A stretch of 64,000 bases of DNA. Source: Macrosoma leucophasiata (taxonomy: Eukaryota > Arthropoda > Insecta > Lepidoptera > Hedylidae). Made by a program: the position numbers and the translations under genes. The notes below the pieces were generated by a model. It had not been told where the DNA came from. It did no database searches and saw only the letters and a program-made list of their open reading frames with translations. Shown here piece after piece: positions 53,301-64,000 of this stretch (positions within the stretch are counted from its first letter, which is position 1; each line of letters opens with the position of its first letter). The stretch lies in assembly GCA_036365455.1 (NCBI GenBank), contig JAWQUS010000027.1, positions 12,884,501-12,948,500 of the forward strand, given 5' to 3'.

Positions 53301-56300
53301 GCATATGCGTAGTAAGTTGCTAATGATGATTTAAGGTCTGTTGTCTTTTTTATTTCCCATAAGTAAATTTCGAAACTTTATCTATACTTATAATAAAACT
53401 GTAGAAGTGTAAATTCTGTACATTGAAAATATTGAAAATATAAATACCAGGGGATGTTACTAGATCGTTACCGAACACAAATATGTGATTAGAATTTTTT
53501 TTGTCTGTCTGTCTGTCTGTCTGTTTGTTCAAGCATCACACAAAATCAACCGGTCCGATTACGATGAAACTTGGTATAATTATACTTTAATATTTGGCGC
53601 ACAACACTGGATACTTTTTATCCCGGAAAAATTTATGTTTTTTCTGTGTGTTTTCGCACGCTTATTTCAGAAATGGCTTATCCGATTTTCTTTTTTCACT
53701 AAAATATTGTGGTAAGTTTCACTTAACACTTACTGTTTGTTTCATGTCAATCGGTTGAGGAATAAAACAGTTACAACAGTTTAAAGAATCATAACGAATA
53801 TTTTAAAACTATTCTGATTCTATCTTCTATCTTTTTTAGGGTTCCGTATCTAAAAGGTAAAAACGGACTCTATTACTCATCCTCCGCTGTCTGCCTGTCT
53901 GTCCGTCCATCCGTCTGTCTGTCACCAGGCGGTATCTCATAAACAGTGATAGCTAGAAAGCTAAATTTTCACAAATTACCTATGTATTTCTGTTACCGCT
54001 ATAAAGACAAAATTAATTACTAAAAATAAGAAAATTAAAATTTTAAGGCGTCCAAGGGGGCATACAATAAAGGTGTTTTTTTTCGTATATTTTTTAATCA
54101 ATAAACACGGTAGCAAGTAGACGCTTAAAATTTTCACAGAATTTTTAGATCTTATGTTGTATATACCTTCTATAATAAATCTATACAAATAAATAAAATT
54201 GGAGTGTCTGTTTGTAATATTAAAATAACCGCTTTTTACTAAATGCATATTATTATGTACACGGTACATATACCAAAACAACATTTTTTACAATTTTTGT
54301 CTGTCTGTTTGGCGGGGCTAATCTTGGGAATGGCGGAACCGATGTTTACGGGACTTTCATTGGCAGATAGCTGATGTGATAAGGAGTAACTTAGGATACG
54401 TCTATCTCCATACATTCATACATACCTACATACAAATAAGTAGAATTGGAGTGTATCCGACTTTAACGGGACTTCCACGGGTAGGTAGCTAATGTAATAA
54501 TGAGTAATTTAGGCTACTCTTATCTCCATACATCCATACATACCTACATACAAATAAGTAGAATTGGAGTGTTTCCGACTTTGACGGGACTTCCACAGGT
54601 AGGTAGCTGATGTAATAAGGAGTAACTTAGGCTACTTTTATCTTCATACATCCATACATACATACATACATACCTACATACAAATAAGTAGAATTGGAGT
54701 GTATCCGACTTTAACGGGACTTCCACGGGTAGGTAGCTAATGTAATAATGAGTAATTTAGGCTACTTTTATCTCCATACATCCATACATACCTACACACA
54801 AATAAGTAGAATTGGAGTGTATCCGACTTTGAAGGGACTTCCACGGGTAGATAGCTGATGTAATAAGGAGTAACTTAGGCTACTTATATACTAGCTGCGC
54901 CCACGACTTCGTCCGGGTAGATACAGAACAATCATATTTTTTCTCACGTGGACGAAGTCGCGGGACACAGCTAGTTTCTAATATGTTGTATGTGTTGTTT
55001 CCAATTTGTATGTGTCAACTACCTACTTATCGCGAAAACATTATTTTCCTTGCTTTTTTTCTCATTAATGGACGCCTGAACCACAGTAAATAGTTTGTAA
55101 TCTATTTACTGTGCCTGAACCCTGCGCTGCCATCCATCGCAACAAAGACAGTGTCATGTACTCTGTTGCAGATGTTTATCCGCAACCACCACACGCCATC
55201 GTAAAGGTAAACATCGATGATATTTTAGAATATATTAAGTAATAGCTTGAAATTACATTCAATTACAGTTATATTGTTTTTGTGTTAATATATGTGATAT
55301 TTATTTTATATTCCCCCAAGTCATGTAACGGGGAAGATGGCACTACAGTGGTGATAATAGTACTTAACCTATATATATATAAAAATCAATAGCTGTTCGT
55401 TAGTCTTGCTCAAACTCGAGAACGGCTGGACCGATTTGGTTAATTTTGGTTTTGAATGATTTCTGGATGTCGAGGGAAGGTTTAAAAGGTAAGAAAATAT
55501 GAAGGAATTGAAGGGAAATAGTAAAAACCATATTTTTTTTATACAAGTCCGTACCTATCTATCAAACCTTTGACTCATGATTTCATTGTGAGGCAATTCG
55601 AAATTTGCCGGGTCAGCTAGTACACAATATAAAGACCACATAATAACAGTCAGGAGCGTAGTAGTAGTTTAGGAGGTTTCACCCACTCCCTCCCCTCCCT
55701 TTATTATTATGTGTGAACACCTCCTTCCCCTTAGCGTTGTCATTTCGAGACATTGCAAATACCTAATAGGTACAATCGTCGAAGACGCAATGAGGAAGCA
55801 CACTTTTAACGTGATTTCACTGGTAGTAGGTACCTATAGAGTAGTATAAGGTAGAGCAGGTAATATCCACGGGCGTCCCTTGGGGATGGCAGAGAAGGGC
55901 AGCTGCCCCTCTTAGATATAAAAAAAACGCAATTTACAGCAACGGCTGATTTTTGACATACTAGTATTATAGGTAACAACCTGCTACCCCTGGACTGCCC
56001 TGGAGCCAACCTGCCTTCCCCTATAGCCAAACTGTCCCTCCTTGGTAATATCATAAACTCTATAGGTACGTGTAGGTACAAGTAGCCTTAAAATGTTAAC
56101 TTTATTTTACCAATGAACGTTCAAGTAAAAATTGGACTAAGTATATATTGCTTGTGAACCTTCTCATTACTATCTTAGGTTGATGACTGTTATTCTCTTA
56201 AAAGTGAATGTCATCAATAACATCTTTATCATATCAATACCTAATTACTAGATACCTCCTAATCTTGGAAGACCCACGATAACAAAGAGGTGATGAGAAC

Positions 56301-59150
56301 ATAAATAAACAAAAGATACAAGATACAATTTTGCACATGATTTTTAAATGAACGATTGCACATTGGCTAAGTTCAATTGATTTTTTTTTAATATGGATTT
56401 TAATAAAAAAACTTCCTCTTTACCAGACTGTAAATTAAAAAATCCAACTTTTCTTCCACAAAAACCGGTCTTCAATATTTGTTATTTAAAACACTTAAAT
56501 CTTTTGAATAGGTACAGTGGTCATGTTACCCAGGGACAGGAAGCCCTTTCCCTATCTTTATTTTTAGCGGGTAAATTGATAGGTTAGAATATTTTTACTC
56601 TATAAAAACGCCTTACAACTTGGTTACCTATCGATTGACTTACTCTATCATACAGAAAGCCTTTAATAGGGTTACCCATTAAATAAGTTGTCAAAACGTG
56701 CGTCTGATAGGGTAACCATATCGCATGCGATGCCATAGGCTAAAGCGCTTTCTCTGGACTTGGCGACGCGCGGCACAAGTAGTTAAAATATACCCTATTT
56801 AAATGGTATTGCTTTACACATTTAACAAATGGGTAATGGTTTATTTGTTACCAGCGCGGGCGCAATCAACTTCGGTAAGCAAAAACCTTATCACTAAGAG
56901 ATTAAACTAAGCACTTAAAGTAAAAGCTAAATTTATCCTTACGTTAGGGTTACCCTAACGTTATGATAGATTATTAGGTTACCCTTTCCTTGGGTAAAAT
57001 TTTCTAGATGATAATATAACCGCAAGGTAGGTATCGTAGGGATACAAATTTAAAGCGCTTTTAAGTTAGCCGCTAATCCGGTCCCTAGTTACAGTGATGT
57101 CACCAGTGATGTGATGTGTAATAGATTATATAGTTACCATGAATAGAATTTTAATAAAAGACTGCTTTGCACATCTAAACAAATTCCGTTTGATCATGAA
57201 TTTACGTTATAAGTATTCATTAATCTCTCTACATTTTCTTAATCATCTATAGGTTTATAAATCTGAATAGTTTGTTTGGTTGAATGCGCTTATCTTTCTT
57301 CTTTCCTACTGGTTCGAATTAATAGCTTTTTGTGTTGGATAGTCCATTTATTGAGGAACGCTATTGGTTATAAAAACCAAAGTTTTAAAAACGGGAAATT
57401 TTCACGTACAGTTTATTAAATTATTGAAGGTTGTTTAAATTGGCATGAAATAATTGACAATAATCTAGGTCAAATCATTAAATTTATTTCTGAGAATCAC
57501 TGTCTTTTAAGGCGCATAAACTTTGAAGCATACAAGATCGGTCCAAGTTACCATAGATAGGCGCAGCGACCTAATAATACCATTACCATCATTTGAATGT
57601 TGCGTAATTTCACACACGCCGGGCGGCTTTGGGTAGAGTAGGGATGCAAACATTGCAAAGGTAAACATCGATGTATTTTAGAATATAAAAATTACATTCA
57701 ATAACAGTTTTATTGTATTTAAGTGTTTATGGTGATATTTTTGTATATTTTTTGTATAATATGAAGTCGGCGCGGTGGTGATAATGGTAATCACATAATT
57801 ATTTTAGACTATGGTATAAATCAGAATATAATAAAAATTGAAAACATTTATGCTACATTCATCTCTCAAAATACCTAAGATTTTAATATATAACAAAACA
57901 TCGATGTTTCAATGTTTCAGAAAAATCGGTGCACCTATCGTTTGCTTCCCTAGGCGTGGCGTCTCGGGGCGTGTTACGCACTCGATACTTGCGTACAAAA
58001 GATTTTATCAATGAATCTCTTACGTCTGCTTGCCATTGATGAACTTTTACAAACGTTGGTAATGGTCATGATGTTATGCAAGTACCGTCTGTGCATATAT
58101 TGAGAAACGCTCGACTTCAAGGTTAAGTTCGAAAAATAATTTAATGACTGTGGGCGTAATTTCCCAGTCAATAAACCTTTTTATAGCCAATCATTGATTT
58201 CGGCTACTTAAAGATTGTTTTTTTTTTTGGTAATTTTTATAAAGTAGATTTTTGTGAGTGGTTTATATTTATTTATTTGATTTTGCAATGTTCATCCACA
58301 AGTTCGCAAGATTTTACCTACCTAACTACTATTTTATAATGTAGGTGTAGGTTTCTATTGCTGCAATATAATCAGGGGAAAAGTAGGTAAATACGCGAGG
58401 AAGAAAATGTGGCAGTAGGTAGTTCGCTTTCATCAGGCCAATATTGAAACTGCCTTTCTCTTGTCGTCTGCATCACATCTGCATTGTCCTCTGACTGAAG
58501 AGACTGGCGCAAAGTTTATGCCCCCAACTTAACTCAGAAGCATTTCAATTTTGCGTGTAACTTATTCATCTAGTTTCAGTAGTCTAAATCTATACAAATA
58601 AGTTTACTAATATATTTAATAATATCTAATAAGTAGAATCGTTGTTGGCATAGCGTTACAGTACTAACAGATCCTAAGCTGTTATGCGTTGCCACCCCTT
58701 AGGCCTACCTCGGGAATGGTAACCCGTCAATTCACATTGAAATCTTTGTTTGTATGTGTATAGGCTGTGTAAGTACCTACACTTACCACCAATATGAACT
58801 TCTAGGAAGCTGATATTAGTTATCTACAAATACTTATTACACCAATCTGAGAAATTGTTATTCATCATTAATAAAATATGGCTCCTGGTGAAAAGCACAT
58901 AGGAGTGTGGGTTCACATTCCATAAACACATTGATATAAAAAATAACAAACCTGCGATACGTGAGTTAGGGCCGTACGTTGAAGATGAGGCGTATAATCT
59001 ATACGGCAATGAGGACAAGGGTTGTGTTCTGTGCTGTCCATGGTTCGGCTGATTGGCGCGGTCTTTCACACACGCGTCTATCGGCGCGCCATCGGGAAAA
59101 CTCTCCACACCCAAAAATAATATTACACTCAAAACGAATGAGTACTGCAT
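50340..59150 (-). CDS. Reeler-domain defence protein (Hdd11/noduler type), 3 exons
   Basis: A predicted secreted immune protein. In moths, short single-reeler proteins such as Hdd11 and noduler are induced by infection and take part in nodulation. Exons: 59150-58952, 52178-51968, 50430-50340; junction phases 1 and 2 join cleanly and give 501 nt, 166 residues, the usual size of the group. Seen: a signal peptide MQYSFVLSVILFLGVES, then the reeler start FPDGAPIDACV, the family run QPNHGQHRTQPLSSLPY, ASSSTYGPNSRI, DTFKGFFLQARS, LVWKAPSDGYGKVYF and NYSTFWANL. The C-terminus is DPAQLQVLG. The start at 59150 was chosen because it gives the signal peptide; an in-frame upstream ATG at 59234 would spoil it. 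Intron 1 is 6.8 kb and full of Helitron-like and LINE sequence. The name within the family is inference. Confidence 0.9.
50680..50850. repeat. Foldback with tRNA-like arms
   Basis: A perfect 18-bp inverted repeat (50680-50697 and 50701-50718, AAGGCCGGCCCTATTATT, 3-nt spacer) is followed by two inverted copies of a tRNA-like block: CTAGCCCAGCCGCCTTACCA near 50740 and GGTAGCTTAGTGGCAAAGCG near 50786. Elements such as TAGCTTAGTGG resemble an A box and GATCGCGGGTACGA a decayed B box. It may be a tRNA-derived SINE duplicated head to head. It lies in intron 2 of the reeler gene. Confidence 0.6.
51800..51932 (+). repeat. Repeat family A fragment
   Basis: Reads CTCAGAGGCAGAAAAACTGA through GGTGGCAACACATCATAGG to GCATGCTTGTTTGCCATCTG and an A-rich tail. 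It lies just downstream of the donor of the reeler gene's exon 2. Confidence 0.6.
52690..53343 (-). pseudogene. Jockey-like LINE C-terminal fragment
   Basis: The minus-strand frame at about 53343-52952 reads GIIMWENSTDMPTLFTLQKK and later LKILTLPSIHILETC and FCTRR. This is the stretch that follows the reverse transcriptase in Jockey-type elements. The downstream 52690-52950 would be the 3' UTR. 5'-truncated and with no catalytic box. It lies within intron 1 of the reeler gene. Confidence 0.7.
53381..54974 (+). mobile_element. Composite Helitron-like block
   Basis: A start A|TCTATACTTATAATAAAAC at 53381 and an end CACAGCTAG|T at 54971-54974 satisfy Helitron rules. A second Helitron-like start, TCTATACAAATAAATAAAAT, lies at about 54180, so at least two elements are nested or joined. 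A (TGTC)n tract sits near 53500. Tandem repeats fill 54421-54890, and an inverted pair of TAGCTG-GACGAAGTCG ends lies at 54893-54974. The boundaries are inference. Confidence 0.5.
54421..54890. repeat. Tandem repeat, four units of 118-130 bp
   Basis: Units begin CATACCTACATACAAATAAG at 54421, 54539 and 54669, with a variant at 54787. Each contains GTAGAATTGGAGTGT, CGACTTTAACGGGACTTCCA and AGTAACTTAGGCTACT. The second unit is longer because of an expanded CATA tract. Confidence 0.85.
55074..55120. repeat. 31-bp palindromic insert with 8-bp flanking duplication
   Basis: GCCTGAAC is present at 55074-55081 and 55113-55120. Between them lies CACAGTAAATAG, an 8-nt centre, and its complement. It looks like the two ends of a hAT-type element left after deletion of nearly all of its interior, or like a short snapback. 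Confidence 0.6.
55366..55620 (+). mobile_element. Helitron-like element
   Basis: Contains the lepidopteran repeat wording GAACGGCTGGACCGATTTGG and ends AAATTTGCCGGGTCAGCTAG|T, a CTAG terminus before T. The 5' boundary in the TA-rich start is approximate. Confidence 0.55.
56500..57010. other. Cluster of GGTAACC/GGTTACC motifs
   Basis: At least nine GGTTACC, GGTAACC, GTTACCC or related strings occur within about 500 bp, including the palindrome CGTTAGGGT-T-ACCCTAACG near 56943-56961. The surrounding DNA has few such strings. It lies in intron 1 of the reeler gene, with no coding signal. Confidence 0.5.
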
Positions 59151-59952
59151 TTTGATATCAACTTGTTTGTTTGGACCAGTGGTAATGCTCAAAGGCCCAA
59201 TGTTAAACTGCGTGTGCGTGAATGTTACGTTCACTTTTGTATGACGAGTTGGAATGGATCTAGATTTTGAACTCGAAAGATCGATCGACTATTACAGTCC
59301 GCTGGATGTTCCGAAATATTTATATTAGACATTGCTCAATCGTCTCAATACTCATAAATAAACAGTTAGTATAACATGTTAATGTTCTTAGGATGTGTAG
59401 TTTCGAAAGGTTATGGGGTATAAATAAAGACGTATTTAATCAAATAACATTTGAATATTTAATATGAAATATAAAAATATTTTTTTCCATTAAAATTACG
59501 CTTTAAGTATCTACCTATTACATCAACAGTAGGTATCATATCAGATTGAAGGGTATAGACAGGTTTTTAATGAACCTATTAAACTATTCAAAATTAAATT
59601 AAATTTTAGAGATATAAAATTAATAATTTGCTGAGAATAATAAAATACGATCATAAATTTGAGTCAAAAATATATAACTGAACTATTCTTAAACTTCCAT
59701 AAAATAACTACAAAAAGTAAATTCTTGTACCTTGTTTTAAATACCTAACATACTGTAAATAATTGCTTTATATTAGCGTTCTTGTAGTCATATTATTGAA
59801 ATATAGGACAATGATACATATGTAGCTATTGTATGGCATTGTATCACACTCTGAGAAATTGTAATGAGACAGCAATGAGGTGGATCGAAAGCATTAATTT
59901 ACATAATAATTTAAATAAATAAATAATTAATTGGTATACAGACTTATGATTC
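59151..59952. other. Interval between the reeler gene and the GPCR 3' end
   Basis: About 800 bp of AT-rich DNA holding the promoter side of the minus-strand reeler gene and the 3' UTR of the GPCR. No TATA box or recognised repeat could be assigned with confidence. Confidence 0.5.
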
Positions 59953-62900
59953 TTATATAAATATAATTTTGTCACCATCTTTTCTGTTTGGTGCTAGTTC
60001 TTCAGGATTCAACACTACCGGCGTATCTCTTCTACCTATGTTATCGTTTGTTTCTATGTATTGCATTATTTCATCTAGCATATTTTCACAGTCTTCATAG
60101 TTGGAATCTAAATCTTGTCCGTTGTCAAGCTCAGCACTATCGTCTAACTTTTTATCGATTTCTTTAATCCCCTCTAAGTTCGGGACGGCATTTCTCTTTT
60201 CGTTCTTTTCAAGATCGTTTACAGAAATATTGTAAATGCTACTAGCAGATGTGGATACACATCTAATCCAGTCGGGGCAGGCAATGGAAACGCTGGAGGC
60301 GTTCGTGAAACCGTAATAATCGTTCCAATTTCTGTTATCTGAATCAATATCCGAACGATCTAAATATCCGTAGCCTTCGTTGTTTTGCCCGTTTTCGACT
60401 GTTTCGTATACTGGATCTAGAATTTCGGCTAATCGTTCACTAGCCTGTATCGATATTATTTCAGCGACATGAAGTACTGGTTTCATAGTGGCGTACTGTG
60501 GTTTTAAATCTTCCACGTTTTTCGTAGGAAGCCCTGTGCTGTATGTGAGTCTTCTATCGAAATTAGGTTCATAACTTTGTCTGGGGAAACTCGATCCTCG
60601 TACACGGGACACTACAGCGCTCTCAGTTTTCTTGTATGTTAATTTTATTAATGTGTGAACCTGAAATAACGAATAATTTACCAACTTGTATGCATTATTT
60701 TATCATAGGTACCTACATACGTTCAGGTATCCTACATAGCTCACAACGAATTTAACCCCTGAGAAGTTTTTTTTTTTTTTAATGTAATGGAAGTGGCAAA
60801 CAAGCATGCAGTTCACATTGATGTTAAGTGATGACTGCAGCCTATAGACACCCACACAAAGACCAAGGTCAAATGCAGATGCGTTACCACTCCTGAGGCC
60901 TAAGGGTGTTATGCCTCTGTGCCGGAAATTACAGGGCCATACATTACCACCTGACCGGAACACGATAGTGCTGAACACTACCATTTAGCGGCAAGTATAT
61001 TAGGTAATGCGGTGGTGCCTACGCCCGCGAGCTCCGTCACTGGAGCTCTACCACCAGTAAAAGGTAAGCGAATATAAATACATACACACCAACAATTCGC
61101 TAGTTAGGTACGAATTTTCAGTCCCTCTTTTCATCTATTTTAACGGATAGTATAAATAATAAATGACTTCAGATAGAGTTTCAGTGCCGAAGTTTGAGGA
61201 CATGTAAAAGAACTTAACGCTCCGGTTTTTTTGGAAGGAAAAGGTGAGTGTTATCCTCACAGAGTGTCAGTTAGGCAAGGTTTACGAATCAAATATACAA
61301 TGGGACCTAAACCAATGTTGTGATAGATGTAGGCCTGAACCTACGTCGCTGTCATCGCGCATTTAGTAGACAAATAAAATCGTACCCAATAAGCGCGGAC
61401 ATATGCGGTTAAATCCCAAACAATTGTTACGACTCCAGACATACTCGATGTCTGATTCTGCAGACAGCCGAATAATTGGGACAGAAAAAGAAGAAGAAGA
61501 AGAAATAAACCTTTATTGTTACAGTCAGTAAAAAACAGTCATTTATTCCGCGACCTGGGAATCTAAACCGCAATAGTGACATTATTTTGATACCAAGATA
61601 GTTTAAATTAACGTTTATCGCCAATCCGCATGCCAAGCGTGGCGATTATGGTATATTCTCCCATCTTGATCGTGAGCATCTTTGGGGAAGTCTTTTGTGT
61701 TTGTTTGTTGCCCAACAGTGGATGTCTTTCGGTTGAATTAATGATGACCGTTAATTAATAACATTTTGAATTAAGATCTTACATCTTTGTTGACATAGCA
61801 GAAGAGCATTGCAACGATGAATCCTTGTAGTCCTTCGATCATGTATGAAAAAAAATAATACGTTTGTTCTCCTACACAGTTGGAAGTAGTCGGTCGGATT
61901 GCAGTGAAGATAAATTGTACCCCGAATAACGGCATCAAGAATAGAGTGGCTTTTACTGTGTTCCTGAAATAATATCAAAACAATACATATATATTTTACA
62001 TTTGTAGCCATTGTACTCAGGTGTCTATTAATGTAGAGTAGTAATATACCCAAGTGGAATACTCATCTCTATCATCATAGGTGTGCACGTCGAATTCGAT
62101 TCTTTCTTATCTATTGTTTATGTGAATTCAAGAAAAGAACGCTAACAATTCTTGTCTCTTGATTTTGGCGGGATTTAAACCTGTGAGACTGATGAATTCT
62201 ATTATCTTATTTTTTTTTACCAACCTGTATTTCTCGATTCTCAAAGACAACGTTAAGAACGATTTTAGTATCGATGTTCCTTAGATGATAGAATGGGCCA
62301 TAGTGCCATTGACCAATGAGCAAGGTGGTATGTAATGCTGTGATTTCTCATAACACAAACAAAATAATGGTGAAGCACTTACAACTGATTTGCATTTTCA
62401 GAGTTCCTGATCTTAGTAAGCAAAACCCGCATGACATCAGCAAAGAGGCAGGTATTGATAAGCAATATGAGGATTCTAGGCCCGTCCAGGATCCATTGAA
62501 TGTTGCTCATGGTGTACACCACCCAGCAGGAATGGTTATTGTGTATGCCCATCACTACCGCCCATATTACAGCTGGGAGGATCGAGATCACTGCAAATAC
62601 ATTAAAATTGCTGTTATTCAAGTAAAGTCGTAGTTTTACCAATTGGTGGTGGATCTTAACCTAGGTACTTGCCGCTAAATTCCAGTCAGAATGGTATGTA
62701 ATGTAGTGTTCCGTAATTCCCCCATAGAGGTGTTTATAACAACTTTAGCCTCGGGAGTAGCATCGCATGTACCTACAGTGTAATCTCTGGTTATAGGTAC
62801 CTACTTTCAATGTGAGCTTGGTCGACGCGATTTGAAACCAACGTTACGTTTTTTTTATGTAATGAGGGTGGCAAACAAGCATGCAGTTCACATTGATGTT

Positions 62901-64000
62901 AAGTGATGACTGCAGCCTATATAGACACCCACACAAAGACCAGAGGTCAAAATGCCGATGCGTTGCCACCCCCGAGAATTTAGTTATTTACGGGGCCATA
63001 CATTACCATCTAACCGGAACAAGATAGTGCTGAACACTACCATTTAGCGGCAGATAAAAAAGACGTGTGGCACTCGGGGACTGCCGCGGTAAAGCTATTG
63101 CATTAACATAATTATCTAAAATTATGCAAAACAAAATAAAATAGAAATAAAAGAAAAAAAAATAGAAAAATGAAACAATAATTTTCTATTAATATTTACC
63201 ACTTTTTAAATATTGAATGGAAAAACAAACAATAAAAAAAATGAACAAAAACAATCTTGGCAGCGGTGGGATTCGAACCTCCGCCTCCGAAGAGACTGGT
63301 GCCTTAAACCAGCGCCTAGACCGCTCGGCCACGCTACCCGCGAGGTAAAACTGCAAAATTATGACTATACATGACTTTCTTTAAGTGAATTTAAAATTTG
63401 TAATCCGGAGCGTCCGGTTTTTTGCGTTACGGAATTTCTGAATTCGGTCCCCGCGCTCAAGGCCCGCGATAGAAGCTATGCAATAGCTTAAAAATACGCT
63501 TACACTCACATCTCACAGTAGGTATAAACCTGTGTCGTGGGTGCCGTTGTACACATACAACACATACGTAGGGTAATAAGTCATCTGTTTTATTGTAGGT
63601 GCATACCAGGTTTCCTTTTTGCCACAGAACAACGAAACTTTTTACTAATAAATAATCGTTTGAAATCGATCATGTAAGTAATCATTATGTCAAACTAAGT
63701 AATTGATAGTATGATAAATTAGTAGGTAAGTACATATCTACGCTGAAACTTTACCACCAGTAAACTGACTCGCTCAACGAGCTCGATTGAGACAGTTAAA
63801 GGTATCTGAAATTGGTTTTGTTAGATAAGTTTACCTGCACCAATCCCATAAAGCCAAGCCATCTTGATTTTCTGTCGGAACACGGCTACAATCAGCCTAT
63901 GCAGGTAGATCCCCTCTAACAACATGCATACAAACACTGCGTTACCCGCGACTCGCTCAGCGATCGCTAGAACTCTACAACTCAACGCATGCACAGACAT
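59953..64000 (-). CDS. Class B1 (secretin-family) neuropeptide GPCR, 3' part
   Basis: A seven-helix peptide receptor at the plasma membrane, probably Gs-coupled by family habit. Visible exons: 64000-63835 (continues beyond the window), 62590-62383, 61963-61783, 60660-59953, with phases that fit. The first carries helix 3 and intracellular loop 2 (CMLLEGIYLHRLIVAVFRQK). The second carries helices 4 and 5, with CWVVYT and WILDGPR and then RVLLTKIR. The third carries helices 6 and 7, with KATLFLMPLFGVQF and IEGLQGFIVAMLFCYVNKDV. The fourth is a 235-residue hydrophilic tail with acidic stretches and ends DKIIFI. The long tail and the wording favour a PDF-receptor-like or related insect class B receptor, but DH31-like or hector-like receptors are not excluded. 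The hormone-binding ectodomain and helices 1-2 lie outside the window. Confidence 0.88.
60767..61063 (-). repeat. Repeat family A, near full-length reference copy
   Basis: The most complete copy. On plus it runs from poly(T) and AATGTAATGGAAGTGGCAAA to GGAGCTCTACCACCAGTAAA. It lies in the last intron of the GPCR. Confidence 0.85.
62846..63058 (-). repeat. Repeat family A copy in a GPCR intron
   Basis: Runs from TTTTTTATGTAATGAGGGTG to ACACTACCATTTAGCGGCAG; the head end is missing. A decayed plus-strand fragment may lie just before it (about 62735-62830). Confidence 0.75.
63258..63338 (-). tRNA. tRNA-Leu (anticodon AAG), possibly degenerate
   Basis: The 81-nt minus-strand sequence starts GGTAGCGTGGCCGAGCGG. 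The acceptor stem GGTAGCG pairs with CGCTGCC (one G-T pair), discriminator A. The anticodon stem CTGGT/ACCAG encloses TTAAGGC, giving anticodon AAG. A leucine-type variable arm (TCTCTTCGGAGG-like) is present. The T loop TTCGAAT is intact, but the T stem GGAGG/CCCAC has two mismatches, and the D loop is one base shorter than in typical animal Leu-AAG genes. It may be a pseudogene or part of a repeat rather than a working gene. Confidence 0.75.

Noticed and set aside
55120..55212. A short plus-strand frame ending at a possible donor AAG|GTAAAC
   Set aside because: Only about 30 codons, no recognisable family and no partner exon; the downstream part repeats at 57655-57790, which suggests a repeat.
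59151..59234. An upstream in-frame ATG extending the reeler protein by 28 residues
   Set aside because: It would bury the signal peptide; the start at 59150 gives a normal secretory N-terminus and family length.

Overview
This 64 kb window is nuclear DNA from an insect, very probably a moth or butterfly. The signs are AT-rich introns, orthodox GT-AG splicing, Lep1-like Helitron ends, a cecropia/Hsmar1-type mariner, a short single-domain reeler defence protein of the Hdd11/noduler type, and very dense non-autonomous repeats. Four protein-coding genes can be built exon by exon with consistent splice phase. They are PHF14 (minus strand, 3810-22165, 21 exons), TBCD (plus, 32704-48913, 18 exons, 1199 codons), a reeler-domain defence protein (minus, 50340-59150, 3 exons, 166 codons), and the 3' part of a class B1 neuropeptide GPCR (minus, 59953 to beyond 64000, 4 visible exons).

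Layout. 1-3809 is repeat-rich DNA with no gene. 3810-22165 is PHF14; its last intron is 5.1 kb and holds a palindromic mariner/LINE composite, and its other introns hold MITEs, a Helitron and a PLE-like repeat. 22166-32703 is the divergent PHF14/TBCD interval and is mostly mobile DNA: a 3.4 kb hAT element with a perfect 8-bp target duplication begins about 255 bp upstream of the PHF14 start codon, then come a second hAT with nested insertions, a large inverted repeat, a triple nest around a TIR transposon, and a LINE RNase H domain split by a retrotransposed GC-rich insert. 32704-48913 is TBCD. Its intron 10 carries two extra degenerate copies of exon 10 followed by about 2.1 kb of 26-bp minisatellite; intron 7 carries a decayed piece of exon 7. 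TBCD converges on the defence gene, and the GPCR lies upstream of the defence gene in the same orientation. A tRNA-Leu(AAG)-like sequence lies in a GPCR intron.

The four genes do not form a pathway: PHF14 is a nuclear histone-binding PHD protein, TBCD a cytosolic beta-tubulin chaperone, the reeler protein is secreted, and the GPCR is a neuropeptide receptor. No new enzymatic system was found. The most unusual structure is the TBCD intron 10 exon triplication joined to a minisatellite that is open in every antisense frame. The clearest mobile-element results are the two hAT insertions, the 781-bp insert with a 13-bp duplication, and the mirrored mariner/LINE arrangement. All coordinates were read by eye; family names for repeats are working labels.
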